Assembly: GCA_019418545.1 (NCBI GenBank)
Contig: DYBQ01000013.1
Span: 6,657 to 45,797 of the forward strand
From: Clostridiales bacterium
GTDB taxonomy: Bacteria > Bacillota > Clostridia > Oscillospirales > Acutalibacteraceae
Direction: 5' to 3'
Length of the DNA: 39,141 bases
Shown here: in pieces, positions 32,637 through 39,141 of the stretch
Layout of the letters: every line of letters starts with the position of its first letter
Position numbering within the stretch: the first letter of the stretch is position 1
Notes under the pieces: model-generated
Databases searched by the model: none
Told to the model about the DNA's origin: nothing
The model's input: only the letters and a program-made list of their open reading frames with translations
Position numbers and translations under genes: made by a program

Positions 32637-34364
32637 ATGGAAAAAGATGTTGCTGTATTGCATCGTGAAGAATATCCACGGCCGGATTTTATTCGGGAAG
32701 ATTGGCAGTCCCTGGATGGAGTATGGGAATTTTCCTTTGAAAAACCGGTGTTTGACAAAGAAATTGTAGTACCATTTTGCTATCAATCCCAAAAGAGTGG
32801 AATTCATGATACCACCGATTATGATACGGTGTGGTATCGAAGAAGCTTTATTGTGGATGGGGAGAAGTTAAAATTCCGAAAGCTGCTGCTGCATTTTGGA
32901 GCTGTAGATGATGAAGCACAGGTATGGGTCAACGGGCAAAAGGCTGGGAATCACCAGGGCGGATATATTCCCTTTACCCTTGATATTACAGATTTGATTC
33001 ATGATGGGGAAAACACCTTGATGGTACAGGCAACTGACCGGAAAAATGCAGATAAGCCCAGGGGAAAACAAACTTGGACAGGAAGCCCCTTTGCCTGTTG
33101 GTATACGCCTGTAACCGGTATTTGGCAAAGTGTATGGATAGAATATGCTGGAACAAATCCCTTGCAGCGAATCAAAATCACCCCCAATCTTCAGGGGCGC
33201 TCGGCCCGATGTGAGTGTTTTCTTGATTTTCCCGCAGAAACTCGGGTAACGGTACGGATGGAGCAAAAAGAAGATGGGATTTTTTTGGGTCAGCAGGAAA
33301 TTGTGTGCCGGGATGGATATGGAAGAGCGGATTTTTCTTTCACGTGCTTGGGGACCATGGGGCAGAAACTGCTGTGGTCGCCTGAATGTCCGAATCTGAT
33401 TGATGTAACGGTGGAAGTTGAGGGCGGAGACAGGGTGCTTTGCTATTTTGGTATGCGGGAAATCCGGGCAGAGAGAGGAAGATTCCTGTTAAATGGCGCA
33501 GACTTGTTTCAGCGTTTGGTACTTGACCAGGGATATTGGCCGGATACGCTGCTGACACCACCTGATGGAGAAGCATTAAAACGGGATGTTGAACTCACAA
33601 AAGCCATGGGGTTTAATGGGGCAAGAAAGCATCAGAAAATAGAAGACCCCCGATATTATTACTGGGCTGACAAATTGGGTTTGCTGGTGTGGGGAGAACT
33701 TCCCAGTGCTTATGAATTTAGAGATACCGCCATTAAAAATTCTGCTTGTGAATTGGCAGGGTTTGTAGAGCGGGATTATAACCATCCCTGTATTATTACC
33801 TGGGTTCCGGCAAACGAAAGCTGGGGCGTAGAGAACATCGTTGTGGGAGAACAGGAGCAGGCTTATTGCCGTGCTTTGCTGTGGATGCTAAAAGCACTGG
33901 ACGGAACCCGTTTGGTCAGCGCCAATGACGGATGGGAGCAAATTTCCGAAACAGATATTTGTGCCGTACATGATTATGCTTTGTTTGAAAGCACACAGGA
34001 TAAGTATGACGACATGGAGAAAGCAATGGCAGGAGCAGTACAGGGACGAATGCTGTTTGCAAAAGGAAACCGTTGGACGGGACAGCCGGTTATGATGACG
34101 GAGTATGGCGGAATTGCTTTTGTTGATGATAAAGAGGACAACTGGGGATATTTTGATAAGGTGAAGGGACAGAAGGAATTTTTGAATCGCCTGGAGCCAA
34201 TTAACCGTTTTTTAATCCGCAGTGGGAAGTTTGCCGGGTTCTGCTATACACAGCTCACAGACGTGATGCAGGAAACCAACGGACTTTTAACGCCAGAGCG
34301 AAAGCCGAAAGTTCCGTTGGAAAAGCTAAAAAACACATTTGGTTTGCCTATGTATGGAGAGTAA
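32637..34364 (+). CDS. GH2 family glycosidase, cytoplasmic
   Basis: This 575-residue GH2 enzyme has a sugar-binding jelly roll (about 15-180; SLDGVWEFSFEKP, DDEAQVWVNGQKAGNHQGGYIPF), an immunoglobulin-like domain (about 180-280) and a barrel. The acid/base is E394 in ANESWG and the nucleophile E489 in MMTEYGG, both at GH2 positions. GH2 covers beta-galactosidase, beta-glucuronidase, beta-mannosidase and exo-beta-glucosaminidase, and I cannot decide among them from sequence alone. It is shorter than LacZ and lacks its C-terminal domains. No signal peptide is seen. The ATG at 32637 has GGGGGAGG upstream. It is separated from the sulfatase by a hairpin but points the same way, consistent with one glycan pathway. 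Confidence 0.92.
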   Translation: MEKDVAVLHREEYPRPDFIREDWQSLDGVWEFSFEKPVFDKEIVVPFCYQSQKSGIHDTTDYDTVWYRRSFIVDGEKLKFRKLLLHFGAVDDEAQVWVNGQKAGNHQGGYIPFTLDITDLIHDGENTLMVQATDRKNADKPRGKQTWTGSPFACWYTPVTGIWQSVWIEYAGTNPLQRIKITPNLQGRSARCECFLDFPAETRVTVRMEQKEDGIFLGQQEIVCRDGYGRADFSFTCLGTMGQKLLWSPECPNLIDVTVEVEGGDRVLCYFGMREIRAERGRFLLNGADLFQRLVLDQGYWPDTLLTPPDGEALKRDVELTKAMGFNGARKHQKIEDPRYYYWADKLGLLVWGELPSAYEFRDTAIKNSACELAGFVERDYNHPCIITWVPANESWGVENIVVGEQEQAYCRALLWMLKALDGTRLVSANDGWEQISETDICAVHDYALFESTQDKYDDMEKAMAGAVQGRMLFAKGNRWTGQPVMMTEYGGIAFVDDKEDNWGYFDKVKGQKEFLNRLEPINRFLIRSGKFAGFCYTQLTDVMQETNGLLTPERKPKVPLEKLKNTFGLPMYGE

Positions 34365-34378
34365 ACGATAAACCAAGA

Positions 34379-34416
34379 AAAAAGAGGATGCAGTTTTTTC
34401 TGCATCCTCTTTTTGT
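34379..34416. terminator. Bidirectional terminator after GH2
   Basis: AAAGAGGATGCAG and CTGCATCCTCTTT form a 13-bp stem with a T6 loop, flanked by A-run and T-run, serving GH2 and the radical SAM gene that converges on it. Confidence 0.92.
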
Positions 34417-34425
34417 AATTATCTA

Positions 34426-35028
34426 TCAGTTTGGAATGTACTGGCGGACACGGAAAATAGCGCCCAATCCTTCGCAAATACGGCGGCACTCTTCAATGTC
34501 TGCCTGAGGCATCGTGTCAACAACTGTCATATAAACTTTTGGCACATACAAACCGGCTTCTCCGGTAAAACGCAGGATGGCAGGGAAAGCTTCCAAACCA
34601 AAATCCGAATGACACAGCTCGTCGTATTTTTCCGCACTGCAGGCATTCAGGCTTACGGAAACCACATCCAGCCTCCCGTCCAAATCCGGGGCAGTATGAC
34701 GGCCGTGAATCAAATCAGATAGGCCGTTGGTGTTCAGCCGGATATCAATTGGGCTGAATTTCTTCACTTCATCACACAGCCAGAGAATATCATCCAGCCG
34801 GCAGGTAGGCTCACCATATCCGCAGAAGACCAATTGCCGGTATTGGCTCAAATCGCGCTTTTTTATGTCCTCCAAAATTTCTTCTTTAGAGGGCTCTCTT
34901 TCCAGCCATAAATCATCGGCATAGATGCTTCCGGCACTGTGGGTACGCAGACAAAATTCACACCGGTTGGGACAGCGGTTCGTCAGGTTTACATACAAGT
35001 TGGAATGATATTCATAAGTAATGGTCAT
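34426..35028 (-). CDS. TatD-family-associated radical SAM protein
   Basis: This small 200-residue radical SAM protein fits the subfamily that is regularly found next to tatD genes. The cluster motif is C19-x3-C23-x2-C26 (NRCPNRCEFC), followed by VFCGYGEPTCR (GGE-like SAM contact), DIRLNTNGL and SVSLNA. There is no extra cluster domain. Its reaction is not known. The start is the ATG at 35028, with GGAGGG 7 bases upstream; another in-frame ATG 21 bases earlier overlaps tatD and is less likely. It follows tatD by 17 bases and ends at the bidirectional terminator, so it is the last gene of the metG-NTase-tatD direction. Confidence 0.9.
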   Translation of the reverse strand: MTITYEYHSNLYVNLTNRCPNRCEFCLRTHSAGSIYADDLWLEREPSKEEILEDIKKRDLSQYRQLVFCGYGEPTCRLDDILWLCDEVKKFSPIDIRLNTNGLSDLIHGRHTAPDLDGRLDVVSVSLNACSAEKYDELCHSDFGLEAFPAILRFTGEAGLYVPKVYMTVVDTMPQADIEECRRICEGLGAIFRVRQYIPN

Positions 35029-35045
35029 GTTCTTCCCTCCACACA

Positions 35046-35819
35046 TCAAAGTGAAATTCCAAAAAGTGTACAGGCATTTTCTTTTCCCCAGGCCAGTACA
35101 TCAGCAGCAGAAACACCCCGGATTTCCCCAATCTTTGCCGCAGAGTAGGGAATCATAGTAGAATCACACCGCTTTCCCCGATAAGGAACCGGAGACATAT
35201 AGGGAGCATCGGTTTCATTCAAAAGGCGGTCGGAGGGAACCATGGCAGCAACTTCCAGCGGATGGCGGGCGTTTTTAAACGTGACAACCCCACCAAGGCC
35301 AATATACATTCCCAGTGCAACCACTTCTTTTGCCATTTCCACACTGCCGGAAAAGCAGTGAAGCACACCCCTGGGCCGATATTTCCGAAGAAGTTCCATC
35401 ACATCCCCGTGGGCTTCCCGGTCATGGACAATAACCGGAAGGTTGAGCTTTTTGGCAAGCTTCAGCTGTTCCTCGAATACCACCTTTTGAATCTCCCGGG
35501 GACATTCATCTTCATAGTGATAGTCCAGCCCAATCTCTCCTATAGCCACTACTTTTGGATGTTTCAGAAGAGCTTCCAGCTGTTCCAGCCAGTTTTCTGG
35601 ACGAACCCGTGCATCTTCCGGGTGGATTCCGGCAGCGGCATAACAATACTCATACTGTTCTGCCAACTGGATGCACTCTGCACTGTCTTCCAATGTGGTT
35701 CCGGCATTGATAACAGCGCAAACGCCCTTTTGAGGAAGCTTTTCCAGCAATTCCTCCCGGTCTTTTTCAAAAGCCCGGCTATTATAATGTGCATGGGTGT
35801 CAAAAATCAAGGCGTCCAA
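35046..35819 (-). CDS. tatD: TatD-family metal-dependent hydrolase/DNase
   Basis: This 257-residue amidohydrolase-fold protein has metal ligands H9-x-H11 (DTHAHYN), the glutamate in GEIGLDYH, H of IVHDREAH, H of VLHCFSG and D of NETDAPYMSP, the complete TatD set. Members have 3'-5' exonuclease or DNase activity. The start is a TTG at 35819: AAGGAGG lies 7 bases before it, and that same ribosome binding site overlaps the in-frame ATG at 35837, which therefore cannot be the start. The gene is 33 bases downstream of the nucleotidyltransferase gene and 17 bases upstream of the radical SAM gene. metG-tatD proximity is common in Firmicutes. Confidence 0.94.
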   Translation of the reverse strand: MDALIFDTHAHYNSRAFEKDREELLEKLPQKGVCAVINAGTTLEDSAECIQLAEQYEYCYAAAGIHPEDARVRPENWLEQLEALLKHPKVVAIGEIGLDYHYEDECPREIQKVVFEEQLKLAKKLNLPVIVHDREAHGDVMELLRKYRPRGVLHCFSGSVEMAKEVVALGMYIGLGGVVTFKNARHPLEVAAMVPSDRLLNETDAPYMSPVPYRGKRCDSTMIPYSAAKIGEIRGVSAADVLAWGKENACTLFGISL

Positions 35820-35852
35820 AAGAAATCCTCCTTGCATATAAAAAATCAGACA

Positions 35853-36641
35853 TTACCATTCGGCAATCAAGGGACGGGTTTTATACCACCACTGTTCGTT
35901 GTCCTCCACAAACCGGGTGAGCACTTTGTTTCCGTCCTCCGGTGGACGGAAGGAGATAAACTCCAGCACCGGCCGGGTAAAGGCTTCCCGAGTTTGCTCA
36001 CAGGGATTTTCGAGAAACTCCCGGCAACAATCCAAAACACCTTGGGGTTTGTGCTCCAGCCGTTCCACGGTTTTCATCAGACTTTTGGCGCAGGGGAACA
36101 ACACTTCCTGGTCTTCCAGCAAAAGCCGAAGAGTAAAAAAGGCAATGTCACTGACAGTGCGGGCTTTCAAAAGAGGGTCGTCCTCAATGAAATTCCAAAA
36201 ATACCCGGCATTCAGACTCAGGGCTGCATAGAAAGACAGTTGCTTTTCGTCCTTTTCCTGTTTTTGAAAGGTTTGTACCTTCTCTACCAGCGCTGGGATT
36301 TCCGGGTCGGTGGTCATTAGACAGCGGCTTTTTAAAAAGGAGTTGCGGGTAGGCTCGCTGCCATGGTCGGCCGCAGCGGCCAGATAGCCCTTAGTCATAT
36401 ATTTAACATCAAAGTATCCGTGCTCGTAATCACAGTAACCGAAGATGACCTGTGCCAACTGGTTTTGCGCTTTCAGTTCCTCATAGCGCTCGTCGGTGAC
36501 AATAATCATAGCATCTATATCAGAATCGGGGCGTTCTAGCCCCTTTGCAACCGAGCCGCCAAATATAACTGCGATTACGCCAGGCTCCTTGGCAAAATAT
36601 GCTTTCAGGTTCTCCAAAGCTCGCTCGTGATGAGGATACAT
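35853..36641 (-). CDS. Nucleotidyltransferase-domain protein (MNT/ANT-like)
   Basis: This is a 262-residue protein. The N-terminal half has a Pol-beta-type minimal nucleotidyltransferase core: IFGGSVAKGLERPDSDID, with G28, G29, S30 and D41-x-D43 as metal ligands, then a third acidic position likely in YFDVKYM. The C-terminal half is helical (about 100-262) and resembles proteins that transfer nucleotides to antibiotics or other small molecules, but no resistance signature is visible. AAGGAG lies about 10 bases before the ATG. It sits 59 bases after metG, behind a terminator, and probably reaches expression by read-through or its own weak promoter. The substrate is unknown. Confidence 0.82.
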   Translation of the reverse strand: MYPHHERALENLKAYFAKEPGVIAVIFGGSVAKGLERPDSDIDAMIIVTDERYEELKAQNQLAQVIFGYCDYEHGYFDVKYMTKGYLAAAADHGSEPTRNSFLKSRCLMTTDPEIPALVEKVQTFQKQEKDEKQLSFYAALSLNAGYFWNFIEDDPLLKARTVSDIAFFTLRLLLEDQEVLFPCAKSLMKTVERLEHKPQGVLDCCREFLENPCEQTREAFTRPVLEFISFRPPEDGNKVLTRFVEDNEQWWYKTRPLIAEW

Positions 36642-36663
36642 AATAATACAACTCCTTTTATAA

Positions 36664-36700
36664 CAAAAGCCGCCGCAGGTTTCCCTGGGCGGCCCGTTTT
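36664..36700 (-). terminator. Terminator after metG
   Basis: On the minus strand GCCGCC-CAGG and CCTG-CGGCGGC pair around a GAAA loop with one bulged base, followed by TTTTG. It lies directly after the metG stop codon and before the nucleotidyltransferase gene. Confidence 0.8.
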
Positions 36701-38668
36701 TTAATGAATGGGAGAACCAGCAGGAATTTCGTCCACAAACAGCACCTTGACACCGTCGGGAGTATCCGCTGCCAAAAGCATTCCCTGACTTTCCACTCCG
36801 CAGAGTTTAGCAGGCTTCAGGTTTGCCACCAGCACAATGTGGTGTCCGATAAGGTCTTCCGGCTTGTACCACTGGGCAATACCACTGGCTACCGTGCGTT
36901 CGCCGACACCGTCATTCAGTGTCAGCTTGAGCAGTTTTTTAGCACGCTTTACCGGTTCACAGGCTTTCACTTCTGCCACTCTCAGCTCCACCTTGGCGAA
37001 GTCCTCAATCCCAATCATAGCAACTCCTTCGGGAGCTTCCTTTTTTTCCTCCTTGGGAGCTTCTGTTTTCGGCTCTTCTTTTTTCTTATCCATGGGATTG
37101 GGAATCAGTTTGTTCAGTTCCTCGATTTCCTTGTTCACGTCGATGCGGGGGAACAGGGTCTCGCCCTTATGAATCTCCACACCTTCGGGCAGCACGCCCC
37201 ACTTACCGGCGCTCTCATAGGAAACGGCGTCGCCGGAAATGCCCAGCTGCTCCTGAATTCGGGGCGTGGTTTGGGGCATAAAGGGAGCCAGCAGGATGGA
37301 GACGATGCGCAGGCTCTCGCACAGATTATACATAACAGCCGCCAGACGGGCTTTCTTAGTCTCGTCCTTGCCCAATGCCCAAGGCATCGTTTCGTCAATA
37401 TATTTGTTGCTGCGGGCAATCAGCTTCCAAATTTCCGCCAGTGCATTGGAGAACTGATATTTGTCAATTGCCGCGTCACAGCGGTCCCGCAGAGTAGAAG
37501 CCATCTCAATCAGCTCGTTATCCAGCGGCTCTGCTTCTCTTTCGGCAGGAATCACACCGCCGAAGTATTTCTGCACCATAGCGGTGGTACGGGACAACAG
37601 ATTGCCCAAATCGTTGGCCAAATCGGAGTTAATGCGGGCAATAAGAGCCTCGTTGGTGAACAGGCCGTCGCTGCCAAAGGGGATTTCCCGGAGCAGGAAA
37701 TAACGAATCGCGTCCACACCATACCGTTCGCAGAGGATATAGGGGTCCACCACGTTGCCCTTGGACTTGCTCATCTTGGTGCCGTCGCCGAACAGGAGCC
37801 AGCCATGGCCATATACCTGCTTGGGCAGAGGCAAATCCAGTGCCATGAGGATGGCGGGCCAGATAATGGTGTGGAACCGGACGATTTCCTTACCCACAAA
37901 GTGGACATCAGCCGGCCAATATTTGTTGTAATCAGACAGGTCATCGCTGCCATAGCCCAGAGCGGTGATATAGTTGGGCAGTGCATCCACCCACACATAG
38001 ACCACATGCTTGGAATCAAAGTCTACCGGAACGCCCCAGGTAAAGCTGGTGCGGGACACGCACAAATCGCCCAGCCCCTGCTTGATGAAGTTAATCATCT
38101 CGTTTTTGCGGCTTTCCGGCTGGATGAACTCGGGATGCTCCTCATAGAGCTTTAAAATACGGTCGCCGTATTTGGAAAGACGGAAGAAATAGGCCTCTTC
38201 TTCTGCCCACTTTACGTCGCGGCCGCAGTCGGGGCATTTGCCGTCTTTTAACTGGGTCTCGGTCCAGAAAGCTTCACAGTCTGTGCAGTACCAGCCCTCA
38301 TATTTGCCTTTATAGATTTCTCCCCGGTCATACAACTCCCGAAAAATTTTCTGTACGCCTTTGATGTGATAATCATCAGTGGTGCGGATAAAGCGGTCGT
38401 TGCTGATATTTAAAAGTTTCCACAGATTTTGGAAAATAGATACAATGTGGTCCACATACTCCTTGGGAGAAATCCCTTGTGCCTGAGCCTTCTGTTCAAT
38501 TTTCAGGCCGTGCTCATCGGTGCCGGTAAGGAACATGACATCATACCCCTGCATTCGCTTATAGCGGGCAATCGCATCGCTGGCAACGGTACAATAGCTG
38601 TGCCCGATATGGGGATTGCCAGACGGATAATAGATGGGTGTTGTGATGTAAAACGTCTTTTTGTCCAT
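36701..38668 (-). CDS. metG: Methionyl-tRNA synthetase with C-terminal tRNA-binding domain
   Basis: MetRS charges tRNA-Met in the cytoplasm. This 655-residue protein has the class I motifs PHIGH (19-23) and KMSKS (298-302), a four-cysteine zinc knuckle (YCTDCEAFW...CPDCGRD, about 127-152), the anticodon-binding helices, a charged lysine/glutamate/proline linker (about 518-545) and the C-terminal EMAPII/Trbp111-like domain from about 548 (IGIEDFAKVELRVAEVKACEPVKRAKKLLKL, in parts). The length suits the dimeric Firmicutes type. The start is the ATG at 38668, with GGAGG 8 bases upstream. The promoter is at 38737-38764 and the leader holds only a short hairpin, so no T-box is evident. A terminator follows the gene. 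Confidence 0.97.
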   Translation of the reverse strand: MDKKTFYITTPIYYPSGNPHIGHSYCTVASDAIARYKRMQGYDVMFLTGTDEHGLKIEQKAQAQGISPKEYVDHIVSIFQNLWKLLNISNDRFIRTTDDYHIKGVQKIFRELYDRGEIYKGKYEGWYCTDCEAFWTETQLKDGKCPDCGRDVKWAEEEAYFFRLSKYGDRILKLYEEHPEFIQPESRKNEMINFIKQGLGDLCVSRTSFTWGVPVDFDSKHVVYVWVDALPNYITALGYGSDDLSDYNKYWPADVHFVGKEIVRFHTIIWPAILMALDLPLPKQVYGHGWLLFGDGTKMSKSKGNVVDPYILCERYGVDAIRYFLLREIPFGSDGLFTNEALIARINSDLANDLGNLLSRTTAMVQKYFGGVIPAEREAEPLDNELIEMASTLRDRCDAAIDKYQFSNALAEIWKLIARSNKYIDETMPWALGKDETKKARLAAVMYNLCESLRIVSILLAPFMPQTTPRIQEQLGISGDAVSYESAGKWGVLPEGVEIHKGETLFPRIDVNKEIEELNKLIPNPMDKKKEEPKTEAPKEEKKEAPEGVAMIGIEDFAKVELRVAEVKACEPVKRAKKLLKLTLNDGVGERTVASGIAQWYKPEDLIGHHIVLVANLKPAKLCGVESQGMLLAADTPDGVKVLFVDEIPAGSPIH

Positions 38669-38736
38669 GGATGTTCCCTCCAAGTTGATTTACAGGGCTG
38701 GCCTTCCCACAGGCCGAAACCCGAATATACTTTTTT

Positions 38737-38764
38737 ATTATAGCATGTTCAGATAGAATTGCAA
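38737..38764 (-). promoter_or_regulatory. metG promoter
   Basis: On the minus strand TTGCAA (38764-38759), a 16-base spacer and TATAAT (38742-38737). Confidence 0.7.
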
Positions 38765-38892
38765 ACAAAAAAAGAGGAAACCCGCTTGGGAAAGTTATAA
38801 AGAATTGCAGAAAGGAAATATTTGTATCATATTGATAAATTTTACTTATAATCGTTATACAAACGCGATAGCAAGAAATCTTCAAACACATA

Positions 38893-38921
38893 TTGACAAA
38901 TATAATTACATTTTGTATAAT
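38893..38921 (+). promoter_or_regulatory. Perfect consensus promoter for the XRE regulator
   Basis: TTGACA (38893-38898), a 17-base spacer and TATAAT (38916-38921). The -10 box forms one arm of the TATAA-8-TTATA repeat, which suggests autoregulation. Confidence 0.88.
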
Positions 38922-38984
38922 CGAATTGTTATAAAAATGGCAAAAATTTTTTGAATTATGGATATTCTGACGGGAGGTGCAAAA

Positions 38985-39141
38985 TTGGTCGTATTTACTG
39001 ATTCAGAAAAAGAGGAAATGGTGCAAAAACTGGTTTCCAATATGCCTATGCTGCGCAAACGGTTAAACCTTTCTCAGGAGGAGCTGGCATCGATTGCCGG
39101 AGTATCCCGTCAGACCATCAATGCAGTGGAAAGCGGGCGGC
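38985..39141 (+). CDS. XRE-family helix-turn-helix regulator (cut by window end)
   Basis: Only the first 52 codons are in the window. The start is TTG at 38985, with GGGAGG 7 bases upstream; the first in-frame ATG (39018) has no site. The residues MLRKRLNLSQEELASIAGVS, followed by RQTINAVESGR, form a complete HTH_3 (Cro/C1-type) motif close to the N-terminus, as in small Clostridia regulators of this kind. What it controls is unknown; the promoter overlaps inverted repeats that could be its own operators. Confidence 0.85.
   Translation, partial: MVVFTDSEKEEMVQKLVSNMPMLRKRLNLSQEELASIAGVSRQTINAVESGR

Larger units (their letters stand above)
38684..38984. other. Intergenic region between metG and the XRE regulator
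   Basis: This AT-rich region holds no gene. It contains the metG promoter, a GGCC-GGCC hairpin in the metG leader (about 38700-38715), the XRE promoter, and two TATAA/TTATA inverted repeats: TATAA-TCG-TTATA at 38847-38859 and TATAA-8-TTATA at 38916-38933. TTTGTAT (38821-38827) and ATACAAA (38857-38863) form a wider inverted pair. These may be regulator binding sites. Confidence 0.5.

Noticed and set aside
36704..38155. 483-codon open frame antisense to metG
   Set aside because: It mirrors metG codons; the metG protein is complete with all catalytic motifs, and the antisense product has no recognisable features.
1..39141. CRISPR arrays, insertion sequences or prophage
   Set aside because: No regularly spaced repeats, no transposase or integrase genes and no terminal inverted repeats with target duplications were seen.

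Overview
The window looks like chromosomal DNA of an anaerobic, Gram-positive gut-type Clostridia, probably Oscillospirales or a relative; the taxon is an inference. The signs are strong AGGAGG-type ribosome binding sites, many near-consensus housekeeping promoters (several TTGACA-17-TATAAT), a sortase-anchored surface protein with FIVAR repeats, class II GalT, [FeFe]-hydrogenase maturation genes and a sulfatase/glycosidase locus. No phage, transposon or CRISPR was seen.

Left part (1-14.8 kb): a 1687-residue secreted, wall-anchored protein with two discoidin-like domains, two InlB-type repeats, a large central domain I cannot place in a family, four FIVAR repeats and a PATGD sorting signal. 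Then a tRNA-Thr/tRNA-Tyr pair on the minus strand, a small membrane protein, and a long minus-strand series: TM1266-type regulator, hydE, hydF, gluQ and a split chromate transporter. The hyd operon has a promoter with a palindrome over its -35 box and a leader whose terminator has an alternative pairing partner, so it looks attenuated. A NUDIX hydrolase, a left-handed beta-helix protein and galT follow on the plus strand.

Middle (14.9-23.7 kb): two tandem paralogous membrane proteins of unknown family with nearly identical C-terminal halves and diverged membrane segments. Next come a D-2-hydroxyacid dehydrogenase-like gene divergent from a flavodoxin-fold reductase (their -35 boxes overlap), a membrane-anchored GH18 protein, an RlmD-type rRNA methyltransferase, a small unknown protein and RmuC.

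Right part (23.7-34.4 kb): a glycan-use locus with an AraC regulator, a uroporphyrinogen-decarboxylase-like protein, a GH20 hexosaminidase-like enzyme, an MFS importer, a DeoR regulator, a PHP phosphoesterase, a sulfatase and a GH2 glycosidase. None of the enzymes has a signal peptide. The simplest reading is import of a small, possibly sulfated, amino-sugar-containing saccharide and its breakdown in the cytoplasm. The MFS/DeoR intergenic region holds two strong divergent promoters and repeated CCACA motifs.

Right edge (34.4-39.1 kb): metG, a nucleotidyltransferase-domain gene, tatD and the TatD-associated radical SAM gene run on the minus strand. An XRE-type regulator, cut by the window end, runs the other way behind a perfect consensus promoter.
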